Of a stretch of DNA of 52,133 bases, positions 26,542 to 35,407 are shown one piece after another. Under the pieces are notes generated by a model, which was given only the letters and a program-made list of their open reading frames with translations, did no database searches and was not told where the DNA came from. Both the position numbers and the translations under genes were made by a program. Source of the DNA: Opitutia bacterium. GTDB taxonomy: Bacteria > Verrucomicrobiota > Verrucomicrobiia > Opitutales > T3Sed10-336. Every line of letters begins with the position of its first letter. The first letter of the stretch is position 1. The DNA is taken from NCBI GenBank assembly GCA_003558065.1, contig PWMU01000118.1, forward strand, positions 1-52,133. The letters are read 5' to 3'.

Positions 26542-27312
26542 TCACTTCCGGGCCTCCAGCATCCCGCGCACGCGCTCCAGACAAATTCGCACGCACTCCA
26601 TCGGCGGATGAGCGTAGCTCTCCTGCTCCACAATGTACCATTTGGTTCCACCGATCTCCTCGCAAAGGCGGAAGATCTCGCTCCAGTTGACATCCCCGTC
26701 TCCAATCACCGCTTTGGTGTCACCTTCCAGTGCGCGTTCCTTGAGATGAACGGTAATGCTGCGATTGGGATACTTTTCAATGAAGGGGGCCACATCCATA
26801 CCGCCCGCGAGTGCGTTGCCGGTATCGAGCTGCATGATCACCTCCTTCCGGGTGTTGCCATAAAAAACATCCCAGGGCAGGACTCCGTCGATCGGAACAA
26901 ACTCATGGGTATGGTTATGGTAGCCGACCATCATATCGTGGGCGGCCAGTTTCTCCGACAGCTCGTTGAACAGGCCGGCGGTTTTTTCCCAGGCATCGAG
27001 GGAATCGCGATACTCTTCGGGCAACCCCGGACAGATAACATACCGGTTGCCGATCTCACGGTTGAAATCAAGGGTGGGAAGCAGCGCGTCCCCCAGGAGA
27101 TCGGGCAGCTTGGTGTGGGTGCCGGCAACCTTCAGGCCGTTCTTGTCGAGCTCCGCACGCAGAGCTTTGGCGCTCATGCCGTGATAACCGGCAAACTCCA
27201 CTCCGTCATAGCCCATTTGAGCGACTTCCTCCAGCACGGCGGGAAGACCGCGCTCGGCACAATCCTCGCGGATCGAATACAACTGAAGGGCGATTGGTAT
27301 TTCGTTTTTCAT
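26542..27312 (-). CDS. Sugar phosphate isomerase/epimerase-like TIM barrel protein
   Basis: A 256-residue cytoplasmic TIM barrel of the xylose isomerase-like family. Characteristic stretches are IALQLYSIRED at the N-terminus, YDGVEFAGYHG near residue 35, VGYHNHTHEF near residue 155, IMQLDTGNAL (Asp) and VHLKERAL (His), followed by WYIVEQESY (Glu). These form the usual divalent metal site. Related proteins are very common in Planctomycetota and Verrucomicrobiota next to Gfo/Idh genes. It starts 26 bases after the M23 peptidase stop and ends 37 bases before the thioredoxin start, so it is probably part of the same transcript. Confidence 0.9.
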   Translation of the reverse strand: MKNEIPIALQLYSIREDCAERGLPAVLEEVAQMGYDGVEFAGYHGMSAKALRAELDKNGLKVAGTHTKLPDLLGDALLPTLDFNREIGNRYVICPGLPEEYRDSLDAWEKTAGLFNELSEKLAAHDMMVGYHNHTHEFVPIDGVLPWDVFYGNTRKEVIMQLDTGNALAGGMDVAPFIEKYPNRSITVHLKERALEGDTKAVIGDGDVNWSEIFRLCEEIGGTKWYIVEQESYAHPPMECVRICLERVRGMLEARK

Positions 27313-27338
27313 AGTGATAATGTTGACCTTTGTTAAAT

Positions 27339-28463
27339 TTACCTGGGCCGGGCCGGCGCCGAACTCTCATCCCCGAGCCGCGGACTGCTCAAGGTGAGAG
27401 CAGCATGGATAGCGGAATAACCGTTGTCGATGTTCACACCCGCCGCCTCATCCGGACAGGGATCCTCTTCCGGAGCCTCGGTGGCTTGCAACCCCCATTC
27501 CGAAGCCCAGCCGACAAAGCAGTCCTGACTCCACCTTATCCGCCACATGTTGTGACGGGTGAACTCGCATCGCTCCGGTCCCGCCGTTATTCGCCCGACC
27601 GATCCGCGGGGCCGAGCCCGATCATCAATCGGATCGTCGCACGGATCGGGACCGCGAACATTGAGCGCCGTATTTACGCCCGTCACTTCCACGTAGTCGC
27701 CGACCGCAAAGGCGTGCAACGCCCGGGGAGTTGATGCGCCGGAGGGATAGTCCCCCCGATTCTCCGCCGCGACAAGACTCGGGTACGGATCATAACGCAG
27801 ATAAGCGAATAATCCCATGGCGGCGTCCGGGTCGCCGTAATCGCGGCCGTCCTTTGCATCGTTTCCGGGATCGTCCACAGGCAGGCCTTCGCGCAGGGAC
27901 CGCAGCTCAAAGTGCACATGAGGTCCCGAAGCAGTGGCCCCTGAAGTTCCCACCCAGCCGAGGTGCTGGCCGCGGGTGACCTTATCCCCCGCTTTCCAGA
28001 TTTCGCCCGTGCCGGGATTGACGCCGAAGGCCTGCTCCTCGCGATTGGGCACATCCGGACCGAAATGCCCGTAAAAGTGACGGAAATCTCCGGAGGGATC
28101 ATCGATGTACAGCGCATACCCGGAACCGGATGTCGGGGACCAACCGGATCCCGAGGAGGTACGCCTCCAGGCAATCGTGCCGTCGGCCGCCGCGTGGACC
28201 GGAGTGCCGGGTTCGGCATAAATGTCCACCGCGCGGTGGGCCCGGGTGCAGTTCGCTGCGGAGGGCCGGCAATCGTGCCATCCCTGCCGATAGGTTCCCG
28301 CACCCGCTTCCAGCGGAAACGTAAGATCCCAGACGTGATCGCGGGATTCGCCGCCCTCGGCATCATCGGAAACCAGCAGTATGCCACCAGCGGACAGCAT
28401 GGCCAGCCGCACCAGAAACGCAGGCGTGGTCAACAGCCGAAAAATGAAACTCTCGAACCTCAT
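27339..28463 (-). CDS. Exported M23 (LytM) metallopeptidase with SH3-like domain
   Basis: The 374-residue product has an N-terminal hydrophobic stretch (residues 8-30), then a LytM domain with the metal ligands HRAVD (H-x3-D) near residue 76 and HVHFE near residue 186. Several Cys residues around the domain (HDCRPSAANC) suggest disulfides. Residues about 255-330 look like a bacterial SH3 domain (ALNVRGPDPC, MWRIRWSQDC, GWASEWGLQ). Such enzymes cut peptidoglycan cross-bridges or act as envelope regulators. It is divergent from a Tat-exported Gfo/Idh gene. Confidence 0.88.
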   Translation of the reverse strand: MRFESFIFRLLTTPAFLVRLAMLSAGGILLVSDDAEGGESRDHVWDLTFPLEAGAGTYRQGWHDCRPSAANCTRAHRAVDIYAEPGTPVHAAADGTIAWRRTSSGSGWSPTSGSGYALYIDDPSGDFRHFYGHFGPDVPNREEQAFGVNPGTGEIWKAGDKVTRGQHLGWVGTSGATASGPHVHFELRSLREGLPVDDPGNDAKDGRDYGDPDAAMGLFAYLRYDPYPSLVAAENRGDYPSGASTPRALHAFAVGDYVEVTGVNTALNVRGPDPCDDPIDDRARPRGSVGRITAGPERCEFTRHNMWRIRWSQDCFVGWASEWGLQATEAPEEDPCPDEAAGVNIDNGYSAIHAALTLSSPRLGDESSAPARPR

Positions 28464-28614
28464 ATTCTAACGGGGCACTCTAGCGCCCCCTTTCCGCAAT
28501 TCCCATAACAAAATGCCCCGGTCTTTCCGGGCGACATCCCGAATCGTGGGCGGGGAAACCCGCAACCGGATTTTTGCTTTGCAAATACTCGTCATTAAAC
28601 CATCGTCACACCCA

Positions 28615-29898
28615 ATGAATCGAAGACGCTTTCTATCCAAGGCCGCAACGGGTGCCGCCGCCCTCGGGCTGGCCGCTCGGGCTGGCTGGGCTTCGGCGGG
28701 CCGACCCAACAACAAGGTGATCGTCGGCGTTGCGGGAATGCGACGCGGCCAGGCGATCGCCCGCGAGCTCATGCGCCTGCCGGACGTCGAGATCGCGTAC
28801 GTGTGCGACACCGATTCCGCAAGGGCGGCGCAGGGAAAGAAGAACCTCGAGGACGCCGGAGCCGGGAATATTCGCGCAGTGACCGATTTCCGGCGCATTC
28901 TGGAGGACGACTCGGTGGATGCCCTTGTTGTGGCCACACCCAATCACTGGCAGGCGCCGATGACAATTGAAGCGTGCGCCGCAGGGAAACACGTATACGT
29001 CGAGAAACCGGCCAGTCACAATCCGCGGGAAGGTGAACTCATGGTCGCCGCCGCGAGAAAGCACGACCGGGCCGTGCAAATGGGGAACCAGAGGCGCAGC
29101 GGACCGGTGATTAAGAGAGCCATCGGGATGCTGCATGAAGGAGTGATCGGGCGGCCCTATTATTCACGCGGCTGGTATGCCAACCAACGGGGTTCGATCG
29201 GGACCGGAGAGCCCGCCACACCCCCGGAAGAGCTCGATTACGACCTCTGGCAGGGGCCCGCCCCCCGGCGTGCCTTCCGCAGCAACACCCTCCACTACAA
29301 CTGGCACTGGTTTTGGCATTGGGGAAACGGGGAAGCGGGAAACAACGCGGTGCACGCGCTGGATCTCAGTCGCTGGGGGCTCCGCGCGGGTCTCCCGACG
29401 CGTGTCGGATCCGCCGGCGGGCGTTACGCGTTCAAAGACGACCAGGAAACGCCGGACACCCAACTGATGACCTTCGATTTCGAAGATGATATGACCATCG
29501 TCTGGGAAGGATTGAGCTGCAACCGCTTCGGCATCGAGGGGCGTAACTTCGGAGTTGTTTTTCACGGTGAAGGCGGAACCCTCATGCTCTCCAGCAACGG
29601 GTACCGTCTTTTCGATGAGAACCAGGACGAAGTGGAATCCGATTCCGGCCCGGTGGGCGGACGCGAACACCTGGAGGATTTCCTCGAATCGATTCGCGAG
29701 AACAAACCGCTCGAACTCAATGCCGAGATCGAAGACGGGCAGAAATCCACGCTGATGACCCATCTCGGCAATATCGCCTACAGGACCGGACGATCGCTTG
29801 AATGCGACCCCGGTAACGGCCATATACTCAACGACCGGGAAGCAATGGACAAGTACTGGTCGCGTGACTATGAGGCCGGCTGGGAGCCCAAGGTCTAG
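28615..29898 (+). CDS. Tat-exported Gfo/Idh/MocA family oxidoreductase
   Basis: A 427-residue protein starting MNRRRFLSKAATGAAAL, a clear twin-arginine leader. The Rossmann domain follows, NKVIVGVAGMRRGQAI, with EKPASHNP near residue 128 bearing the catalytic Lys and the same NYNWHWFWHWGNGEAGNN type of C-terminal motif as the gene at 19450, so the two are paralogues. The ATG at 28615 is used since the leader begins there; no Shine-Dalgarno is visible. It probably oxidises a sugar in the periplasm with a tightly bound nucleotide. It is followed by a palindrome copy and the Sec-exported relative at 29976. Confidence 0.92.
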   Translation: MNRRRFLSKAATGAAALGLAARAGWASAGRPNNKVIVGVAGMRRGQAIARELMRLPDVEIAYVCDTDSARAAQGKKNLEDAGAGNIRAVTDFRRILEDDSVDALVVATPNHWQAPMTIEACAAGKHVYVEKPASHNPREGELMVAAARKHDRAVQMGNQRRSGPVIKRAIGMLHEGVIGRPYYSRGWYANQRGSIGTGEPATPPEELDYDLWQGPAPRRAFRSNTLHYNWHWFWHWGNGEAGNNAVHALDLSRWGLRAGLPTRVGSAGGRYAFKDDQETPDTQLMTFDFEDDMTIVWEGLSCNRFGIEGRNFGVVFHGEGGTLMLSSNGYRLFDENQDEVESDSGPVGGREHLEDFLESIRENKPLELNAEIEDGQKSTLMTHLGNIAYRTGRSLECDPGNGHILNDREAMDKYWSRDYEAGWEPKV

Positions 29899-29920
29899 CA
29901 GCCTGTCGGCGAAGCCCGAC
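29895..29920. repeat. Dispersed palindrome, copy 4, with loop in inverted orientation
   Basis: The first 15 bases equal those of copy 3 (CTAGCAGCCTGTCGG), but the loop is CGAAGC, the reverse complement of GCTTCG, followed by CCGAC. It overlaps the stop codon of the Gfo/Idh gene. Confidence 0.65.
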
Positions 29921-29975
29921 TGACTCTCCCGGGAGCGGGAACGGCTTGAACTCAACCACTCACACAAGCTGATTT

Positions 29976-31004
29976 ATGAACACACTTAAGTATTTCGCCA
30001 TCATGCTGGCCGCGCATTGGGCCGTTCTTGCGGCCGCTGCGGACGAGAAAACGGAAACGCTTCGGGCCGGGATGATCGGTCTGGACACCTCCCACGTTAT
30101 CGCCTTTACCCAGCTTTTCAACGATCCCGACGCCACGGGGAATCGCGCGAAAGTTCGCGTGACGGCCGGGTATCCCGGCGGCAGCGAGGACATCGCATCC
30201 AGCCGGGACCGGGTCGAGGGATTCACTGACCGGCTGCGCGGGAAAGGCGTGACCATTTACGACTCGATTCCCGAAATGCTCGAAAACGTGGATGTTGTCC
30301 TATTGGAAAGTGTCGACGGACGGGTTCACCTGGAGCAGGTCATTCCGGTTTTCGAGGCCGGCCTCCCTGTCTTTATCGACAAGCCGTTGGCCGGCTCGTT
30401 GACCGACGTCCTTGCCATCGCGGATCTCGCCGAAAGGTATGACGTCGCATGGTTTTCGAGTTCCGCTCTCCGCTTCAGCCCGGGGATTCTTGATTTTCGC
30501 GACGGGAACGAGCGGACGGGAAGCGTCCTGGGAGTGAACTCCTGGGGCCCCGCCTCAATCGAGCCGACCCATCCCGATCTCTTCTGGTACGGCGTCCACG
30601 GCGTGGAAACGCTTTTCACCATCATGGGCCCGGGCTGTGTGGAAGTCACCCGGGTCCACCAGGACGGCACCGACAAAGTGGTCGGTGTGTGGGACGACGG
30701 TCGAATCGGCTCGTTCCGTGGAATCCGGGACGGCAGGAGCGCGTTTGGAGCCACCGTTTTCGGGACCTCCGGAATCGCTCAAGCCGGCGAATACGAAGGC
30801 TACGGACCGCTCATTGAAGCGATGGCCGCGTTTTTTGTTTTGGACGAGCTCCCTGTTGAAGCGGATGAGACGATCAACCTGTTCGCGTTTATGGAAGCGG
30901 CCGATGAATCCAAACGGCGGGGCGGCGAGCCGGTGTCCCTCGATTCGGTGCTTGAAGAGGCGCGAGCGGGGGTCAGCGAACGCCTGCGGGAATTCGGCAA
31001 ATGA
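29976..31004 (+). CDS. Sec-exported Gfo/Idh-like protein
   Basis: A 342-residue product with a Sec-type leader (MNTLKYFAIMLAAHWAVLAA, cleavage near residue 22), no twin arginine. The Rossmann-like domain begins LRAGMIGLDTSH, with less glycine than usual (GLDTSH in place of GxGxxG), and FIDKPLAGSL near residue 132 replaces EKP. This group resembles a divergent Gfo/Idh branch seen next to Tat-exported members. A substantially weakened dinucleotide motif together with Sec export makes a role as a binding or modified-function protein possible. It ends 17 bases before the convergent ftsZ stop. Confidence 0.82.
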   Translation: MNTLKYFAIMLAAHWAVLAAAADEKTETLRAGMIGLDTSHVIAFTQLFNDPDATGNRAKVRVTAGYPGGSEDIASSRDRVEGFTDRLRGKGVTIYDSIPEMLENVDVVLLESVDGRVHLEQVIPVFEAGLPVFIDKPLAGSLTDVLAIADLAERYDVAWFSSSALRFSPGILDFRDGNERTGSVLGVNSWGPASIEPTHPDLFWYGVHGVETLFTIMGPGCVEVTRVHQDGTDKVVGVWDDGRIGSFRGIRDGRSAFGATVFGTSGIAQAGEYEGYGPLIEAMAAFFVLDELPVEADETINLFAFMEAADESKRRGGEPVSLDSVLEEARAGVSERLREFGK

Positions 31005-31006
31005 TC

Positions 31007-31018
31007 CCCGCCGGCGGG
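31007..31018. terminator. Short palindrome between convergent genes
   Basis: CCCGCCGGCGGG is a perfect 12-base palindrome in the 17-base gap between the Gfo/Idh stop and the ftsZ stop. It may help transcript ends on both strands, but it has no loop or T tract, so this is only a suggestion. Confidence 0.25.
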
Positions 31019-31021
31019 TTC

Positions 31022-32317
31022 TCAAGGGGAGATCCGGATTCCCCGGCGAAGGTAGGTAGGCACGTCCAGGTCTTCACCCTCATAGACATTTGATTCGGAG
31101 CGGTCGAAGAAACCGCGCCGTTCGTCTTCGTCAAACCCGAACTCCCGCTGGCGGGCTTTGAGGGCGGCGGCGGCTTCCTTTTTGGATTCCGCCCCGTCAC
31201 CACGGGCCGCCCCGGCTCCGGAAAGCAGGGCCTGCCCCGATTCGCGGGCTGGGGAAGCCTGTTTACGCGACTGGCGGCGGCCGGAATCCAGGCGGCCGCG
31301 ATCAATCTCCGTCGTTCCCAGAACGCAAATCTCGACACGCCCGGAAAATTGTCCGTCGAGCACCACCCCCATGGCAAGATGACCGTCGCGGCCGAAGCGC
31401 TCCCCTATCCGCTGCACCGTTTCCTGAAAATCGCACATGGCGAATCCCGGGCCCGCCGAGACATGGACCAGGAGATGATCCGCGCGCGATGCGAATTCCG
31501 GGGTGTGGAGCAGCGGGCACATCAGCAGGTCCTTGAAGGCCGCGTCGACGCCGCCTTCCTCGTCCGCCGTCCCAAGGCCGTAGAGTGTCTTGCCGCCCTT
31601 CTGGCGAAAGACCTGCCGCAGGTCCCCCAGATCCAGATTGATCTGCCCGGAATGCGTAAGCAGAGACCAGATCGAACGCACGCCCCGCGCAATCCAGTCG
31701 TCGGACTCCCGGAACACCTCCAGGACAGGCGCGTTCTCACCCATCTGCTGGAGCAGAATATCGTTGGGCAGGGGAATCACGGCGTCACAGGATTTGCGCA
31801 AGGCCGCAAGCGACTCTTCCGCCTGCTTTTGCCGCCGCGTCCCCTCGAAGGAAAACGGAAGCACAGCAAAAGTCACCGTGAGCGCACCGGTCCGGGATGC
31901 CGCTTCCGCCGCCGCACACGTCACGGGCCCGCCCGTTCCGCCCCCGAGCCCCGTCACCAGAAAGACAACATCGGCTCCCCGCATCCAATTGTCGAATCCT
32001 GAGGCGGCGGTTTCGGCCACACGCCGGCCCATCTCCGGATCGCCGCCCGCACTCAATCCCCTAGTGACCGTTTCCCCGACCAGGAACCGTTTCTCCAGCC
32101 CGCAGGCGGTCAGGGCCTGAGTGTCCGTGTTCACCGCGATCAAATCGACCTCCCCGAGATTCTCAGTCGCGAGGCGGGAGGCGGCGTTCATGCCCGCTCC
32201 GCCAATACCGAAGAGCTTGATCCTCACCTTCCCTGCGGGCGCCGATTGCCCCGGGTTATCGCCCGCGCCCGGATCGACCGTGCTCTTCCCTTCCTTTGAA
32301 ACACCGTCGTCGTTCAT
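31022..32317 (-). CDS. ftsZ: Cell division GTPase FtsZ (divergent)
   Basis: The 431-residue protein forms the division ring. The glycine-rich nucleotide loop is GIGGAGMNAASRL (37-49). The tubulin signature is GGGTGGP (125-131) rather than the usual GGGTG(S/T)G, an unusual change in the phosphate-binding T4 loop. The T7 loop keeps Asn and both Asp as NLDLGDL (227-233), so GTP hydrolysis is possible. A disordered linker of about 85 residues leads to the C-terminal peptide DVPTYLRRG, which should bind FtsA. The ATG shares one base with the ftsA stop (TGATG). FtsZ is last in the dcw cluster, as usual. Confidence 0.96.
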   Translation of the reverse strand: MNDDGVSKEGKSTVDPGAGDNPGQSAPAGKVRIKLFGIGGAGMNAASRLATENLGEVDLIAVNTDTQALTACGLEKRFLVGETVTRGLSAGGDPEMGRRVAETAASGFDNWMRGADVVFLVTGLGGGTGGPVTCAAAEAASRTGALTVTFAVLPFSFEGTRRQKQAEESLAALRKSCDAVIPLPNDILLQQMGENAPVLEVFRESDDWIARGVRSIWSLLTHSGQINLDLGDLRQVFRQKGGKTLYGLGTADEEGGVDAAFKDLLMCPLLHTPEFASRADHLLVHVSAGPGFAMCDFQETVQRIGERFGRDGHLAMGVVLDGQFSGRVEICVLGTTEIDRGRLDSGRRQSRKQASPARESGQALLSGAGAARGDGAESKKEAAAALKARQREFGFDEDERRGFFDRSESNVYEGEDLDVPTYLRRGIRISP

Positions 32318-33537
32318 CAGCCCTTGTCGAAAATCTGTGTCATCTTGCGAAACAGCCCGCCCGCTCTCCTTTTCCTGCCCCCGGACCGGTTTTCATTCTC
32401 GTTCTTCAACCCATAGTTGAGCAGTCCGAGAACCGTACTGTATTCCAACCCCTTAAGTTGCTCGGTAACCCAGGCGGGATTCTCCCCGACCTGTGCCTGG
32501 ATGCCCAACACCTCTTCCGCCGCCTCGGCCATGCCGGGAAACCGGGCGCTCCCCCCGGTCAGAATCACACCCGCAGCAACCTTCTGGGGCGAAAGAAGTT
32601 CGCCCAGTTTCTTTTTCACCAACCCAAAGAGTTCCTCCACCCGGGCGTGAGCAATCTGGTTGAGCGCGTGCTGGGACAACTCCCGATCGCCGATAGCAAG
32701 ATCCCCGTTAAGCCAGATCTTCTTCCCCTTGTCGGCCGAATCGAGCATCGTCTTGCCGCAACGCAGCTTGAGAGCTTCGGCCTGGTCGCGCCTGATCCGC
32801 AAGCCGAGACTGAGATCATTGGTTATGTGATCGCCGCCGACAGGGACCGTTCCCGTCCTCACCACATACCCGTCCCGGTACAGCACGAAATCCGTCGAAC
32901 CGCAACCGACATCAATCACGAGCACTCCGTTCCGCATCTCATCGTCACCCGCCACCATCACCCCTGAGGCCAGACTGGACAGGATCAAGTCATCAACATG
33001 GAGCGAAAACCCGTTGACGATGTGGATGGAGTCGCTGAGTTTGTTCAGATCCCCGTGCACGGTCCAATAACCGACTTCCAGCTTGCCGCCTTCGAGGTAC
33101 TCCGGATCGGCGACCATGCGCCCGTCGAGCCGGAAGGGCCGTCGAATGTGATGGATCACGGTACGCCCGCCTGGAAGAGACTTGGCCTTGGCGCTTTCGC
33201 ACACCCTGCGTATATCCTGAGAACTGACCAGGTTGTCGGACGCACTCACGGTAACCGAGGCTTCATTGTAAAACCCCTCTATATGCGCCCCGGTCTGCGC
33301 GAGATAAACTCCCTCTATATGCGCCCCTGCCTGTTTTTCAGCCGTGTGAATGGCGGCGTGCGCGGCGTCGCTGGCCTGCTTGAAGTCGAAGATTCCGCCC
33401 TTGATGACTCCGCGGGAATGGGATTCGCCGAAACCGATGATATTGAGGCTGTTCCCATTGACGATTTCGCCCACCAGCACCGCGGTCTTTGAAGTCCCTA
33501 TCTCGATACCCGCGATTATTTTGCTATTGGCGATCAT
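32317..33537 (-). CDS. ftsA: Cell division protein FtsA
   Basis: This 406-residue actin-like ATPase anchors FtsZ to the membrane. The phosphate 1 motif IAGIEIGTSKTAVLVGE is at residues 8-24, the phosphate 2 motif VLVIDVGCGSTDFVLY near residue 207, and the adenosine motif GVILTGGSARFPGM near residue 322. The C-terminus GGLFRKMTQIFDKG forms the amphipathic membrane-targeting helix. It lies 31 bases after ftsQ and overlaps ftsZ by one base. Confidence 0.96.
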   Translation of the reverse strand: MIANSKIIAGIEIGTSKTAVLVGEIVNGNSLNIIGFGESHSRGVIKGGIFDFKQASDAAHAAIHTAEKQAGAHIEGVYLAQTGAHIEGFYNEASVTVSASDNLVSSQDIRRVCESAKAKSLPGGRTVIHHIRRPFRLDGRMVADPEYLEGGKLEVGYWTVHGDLNKLSDSIHIVNGFSLHVDDLILSSLASGVMVAGDDEMRNGVLVIDVGCGSTDFVLYRDGYVVRTGTVPVGGDHITNDLSLGLRIRRDQAEALKLRCGKTMLDSADKGKKIWLNGDLAIGDRELSQHALNQIAHARVEELFGLVKKKLGELLSPQKVAAGVILTGGSARFPGMAEAAEEVLGIQAQVGENPAWVTEQLKGLEYSTVLGLLNYGLKNENENRSGGRKRRAGGLFRKMTQIFDKG

Positions 33538-33568
33538 CCGGCGCAGACCAAAAGATATCGACGTATTC

Positions 33569-34459
33569 TCAATGGGCGCTCACCGGCACATCGGCATCCC
33601 GACCGAGGGAAAGATCCACGCGATCGTAATGTATCCCGCTCATTTCCCGTCTCTGGTAGAGAACCAGGCTCTGCAAACGCTTCAATTGCTCGCTAAAATC
33701 CTCGTTCCGGAAAACAATCTCGGAAATTTCATCGCTGCGAATCCTGATGAGCGGAAGATCCCGGCAGGACACTTCCTTCCACGAACTGTAGGTATCCGGC
33801 GCCTCGCTTCGGGCCAACCCGAGAAGTTCAGCGACCGGCTCCATGCCTTCGAGCCGGCGAAAGCCGCCGCCTTCACGCCGCAATTGAACACCTGAAATAT
33901 ACGGAAGCGAAGCAAGAAATGAACGGTTGTACCCAACCCCCTGGTACACCATTCCATCTTCGGCAACGAGCAGGTTGGCCCGCCGGCCTTCGGTGTCGCG
34001 CGCGGCCAGTCTCATCATCGGCATGCGCTCCTCCATCTGAATCTGAAGCTTGTTGGGCAGACGCCTGGAAACGACAGCCCGCCGCACCTGCCGGTGGCGC
34101 TCGATATCGTTCTTAATGGCATGAATATCAACCTCCATTAAGGGAATCTCATCGGGCAAATCAATACGGTTCAATACCCACTCCTCGGGAATCACTCCGT
34201 CCGTGACGACCTCGATGATTTCGACGGGCGACGAGGGAATGATCGAGGTGATCTTCTTCGAACCTTCCTCGATCAGGCGGAAAGCGCCCCAGGCCGCTCC
34301 TCCCAGCGCAGCCAGAAGCACAGCGACCGCGACGGTTCGACAAACAAGCTTCAGGTACCGCTGCTTCGCGAACCTGGACACCTTGACCTGCCGCGCCGAT
34401 TGCCTGATCCCCCTCCAACTGCTTCCGGCCTTCTTTTTCTTTGTTCCTTTTGCGCTCAC
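33569..34459 (-). CDS. ftsQ: Cell division protein FtsQ (POTRA)
   Basis: A 296-residue single-pass protein with a basic cytoplasmic tail (KGTKKKKAGSSWRG), one transmembrane helix at about residues 38-63, and a POTRA domain from about 76 to 148 (IEVVTDGVIPEEWVL, HRQVRRAVVSRRLPNKLQIQMEER). The rest is the beta domain. It links early and late division proteins in the envelope. Position between ddl and ftsA matches the standard order. Confidence 0.93.
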   Translation of the reverse strand: MSAKGTKKKKAGSSWRGIRQSARQVKVSRFAKQRYLKLVCRTVAVAVLLAALGGAAWGAFRLIEEGSKKITSIIPSSPVEIIEVVTDGVIPEEWVLNRIDLPDEIPLMEVDIHAIKNDIERHRQVRRAVVSRRLPNKLQIQMEERMPMMRLAARDTEGRRANLLVAEDGMVYQGVGYNRSFLASLPYISGVQLRREGGGFRRLEGMEPVAELLGLARSEAPDTYSSWKEVSCRDLPLIRIRSDEISEIVFRNEDFSEQLKRLQSLVLYQRREMSGIHYDRVDLSLGRDADVPVSAH

Positions 34460-34462
34460 GAC

Positions 34463-35407
34463 TCAACCCTGTTCAGATTCACGTTTAAAACGCTCGATAG
34501 CCGGCATGATAAGCCGGTAAGCCAGTTCTATAAAGTCAAAACCTTCGCACGATGCACTCATGGGAAGCAAGCTGGTTCCCGTCAGGCCGGGAAGCGTATT
34601 GATCTCAAGAAAGTGAAAGGTACCGTCGTCCGTCAGGATAAAATCAACGCGTGCAAAATCGCGGCACCCGCAGGCCGAAAACGCAGTTTCGGCCGCGTGA
34701 CGGATTCCGTTTGCCGTCGCCTCGGGAATGGCAGCGGGAGCCTGGTAGCGGGTCCGGCCCCGGGTGTACTTACTCTCGTAGTCATACCGGCCGGATTCCG
34801 GCATGATTTCGACCACTCCCATGGCCTTTCCATCGAGAACACCGACAGTCAGTTCCCTCCCCTCGACGTGTTCCTCCACCAGCCAGTCTCCGGATTCGAG
34901 CACGGGCAACCGCTGTTCCAGCTCTTCCCGGCCCTCGACAAACTGAAGGCCAATACTGCTCCCCTCGCCGTTCGGCTTCAAAACCAGCCGCGACCCAAGC
35001 CGGGAAACGATCTCGCGGGCAGACGGAGCCATTCCGGTTCGAAAACGAATCCCGTTCGGCGTAACCACGTCTCCCTCGCGGACGCGTTGCTTGGTTTCCT
35101 CTTTATTCATGCACAGGCGGCTCGATTCGACGCCGCTGCCGGCATAGGAGATGCCATCCTGATCCAGTAACCGTTGCATCCCTCCGTCTTCCCCGAAAAT
35201 CCCGTGCAGGGTCGAAAACACAACATGCCTCCTGCGGTTCAGGCCCGGCGGCAACGCACGGGAGCGGACCTCGAACACCTCGACCGGAAAACGCAGGACG
35301 AGCGCCTCGGTCACAAAACCGGCGGAGCGCAGGGAGACTTCCTTTTCACGGGACACGCCTCCCGCAAATACAGCTATAATCGGCGTGCTCAAAAGACGTC
35401 GCTCCAC
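34463..35407 (-). CDS. ddl: D-alanine--D-alanine ligase
   Basis: A 314-residue ATP-grasp enzyme making the D-Ala-D-Ala dipeptide used by MurF. The sequence shows FAGGVSREKEVSLRS (substrate-binding Glu) at residues 14-28, HGIFGEDGGMQ near residue 68, KPNGEGSSIGLQ near residue 144, and DFILTDDGTFHFLEINTLPGLT near residue 253, which holds the metal ligands. It overlaps the end of murB by 19 bases and stops three bases before the ftsQ start, so it is embedded in the dcw operon. Confidence 0.96.
   Translation of the reverse strand: MERRLLSTPIIAVFAGGVSREKEVSLRSAGFVTEALVLRFPVEVFEVRSRALPPGLNRRRHVVFSTLHGIFGEDGGMQRLLDQDGISYAGSGVESSRLCMNKEETKQRVREGDVVTPNGIRFRTGMAPSAREIVSRLGSRLVLKPNGEGSSIGLQFVEGREELEQRLPVLESGDWLVEEHVEGRELTVGVLDGKAMGVVEIMPESGRYDYESKYTRGRTRYQAPAAIPEATANGIRHAAETAFSACGCRDFARVDFILTDDGTFHFLEINTLPGLTGTSLLPMSASCEGFDFIELAYRLIMPAIERFKRESEQG

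Noticed and set aside
29899-29975. Intrinsic terminator after the Gfo/Idh gene
   Set aside because: The palindrome there has only five-base arms and no T tract; it is listed as a repeat instead.
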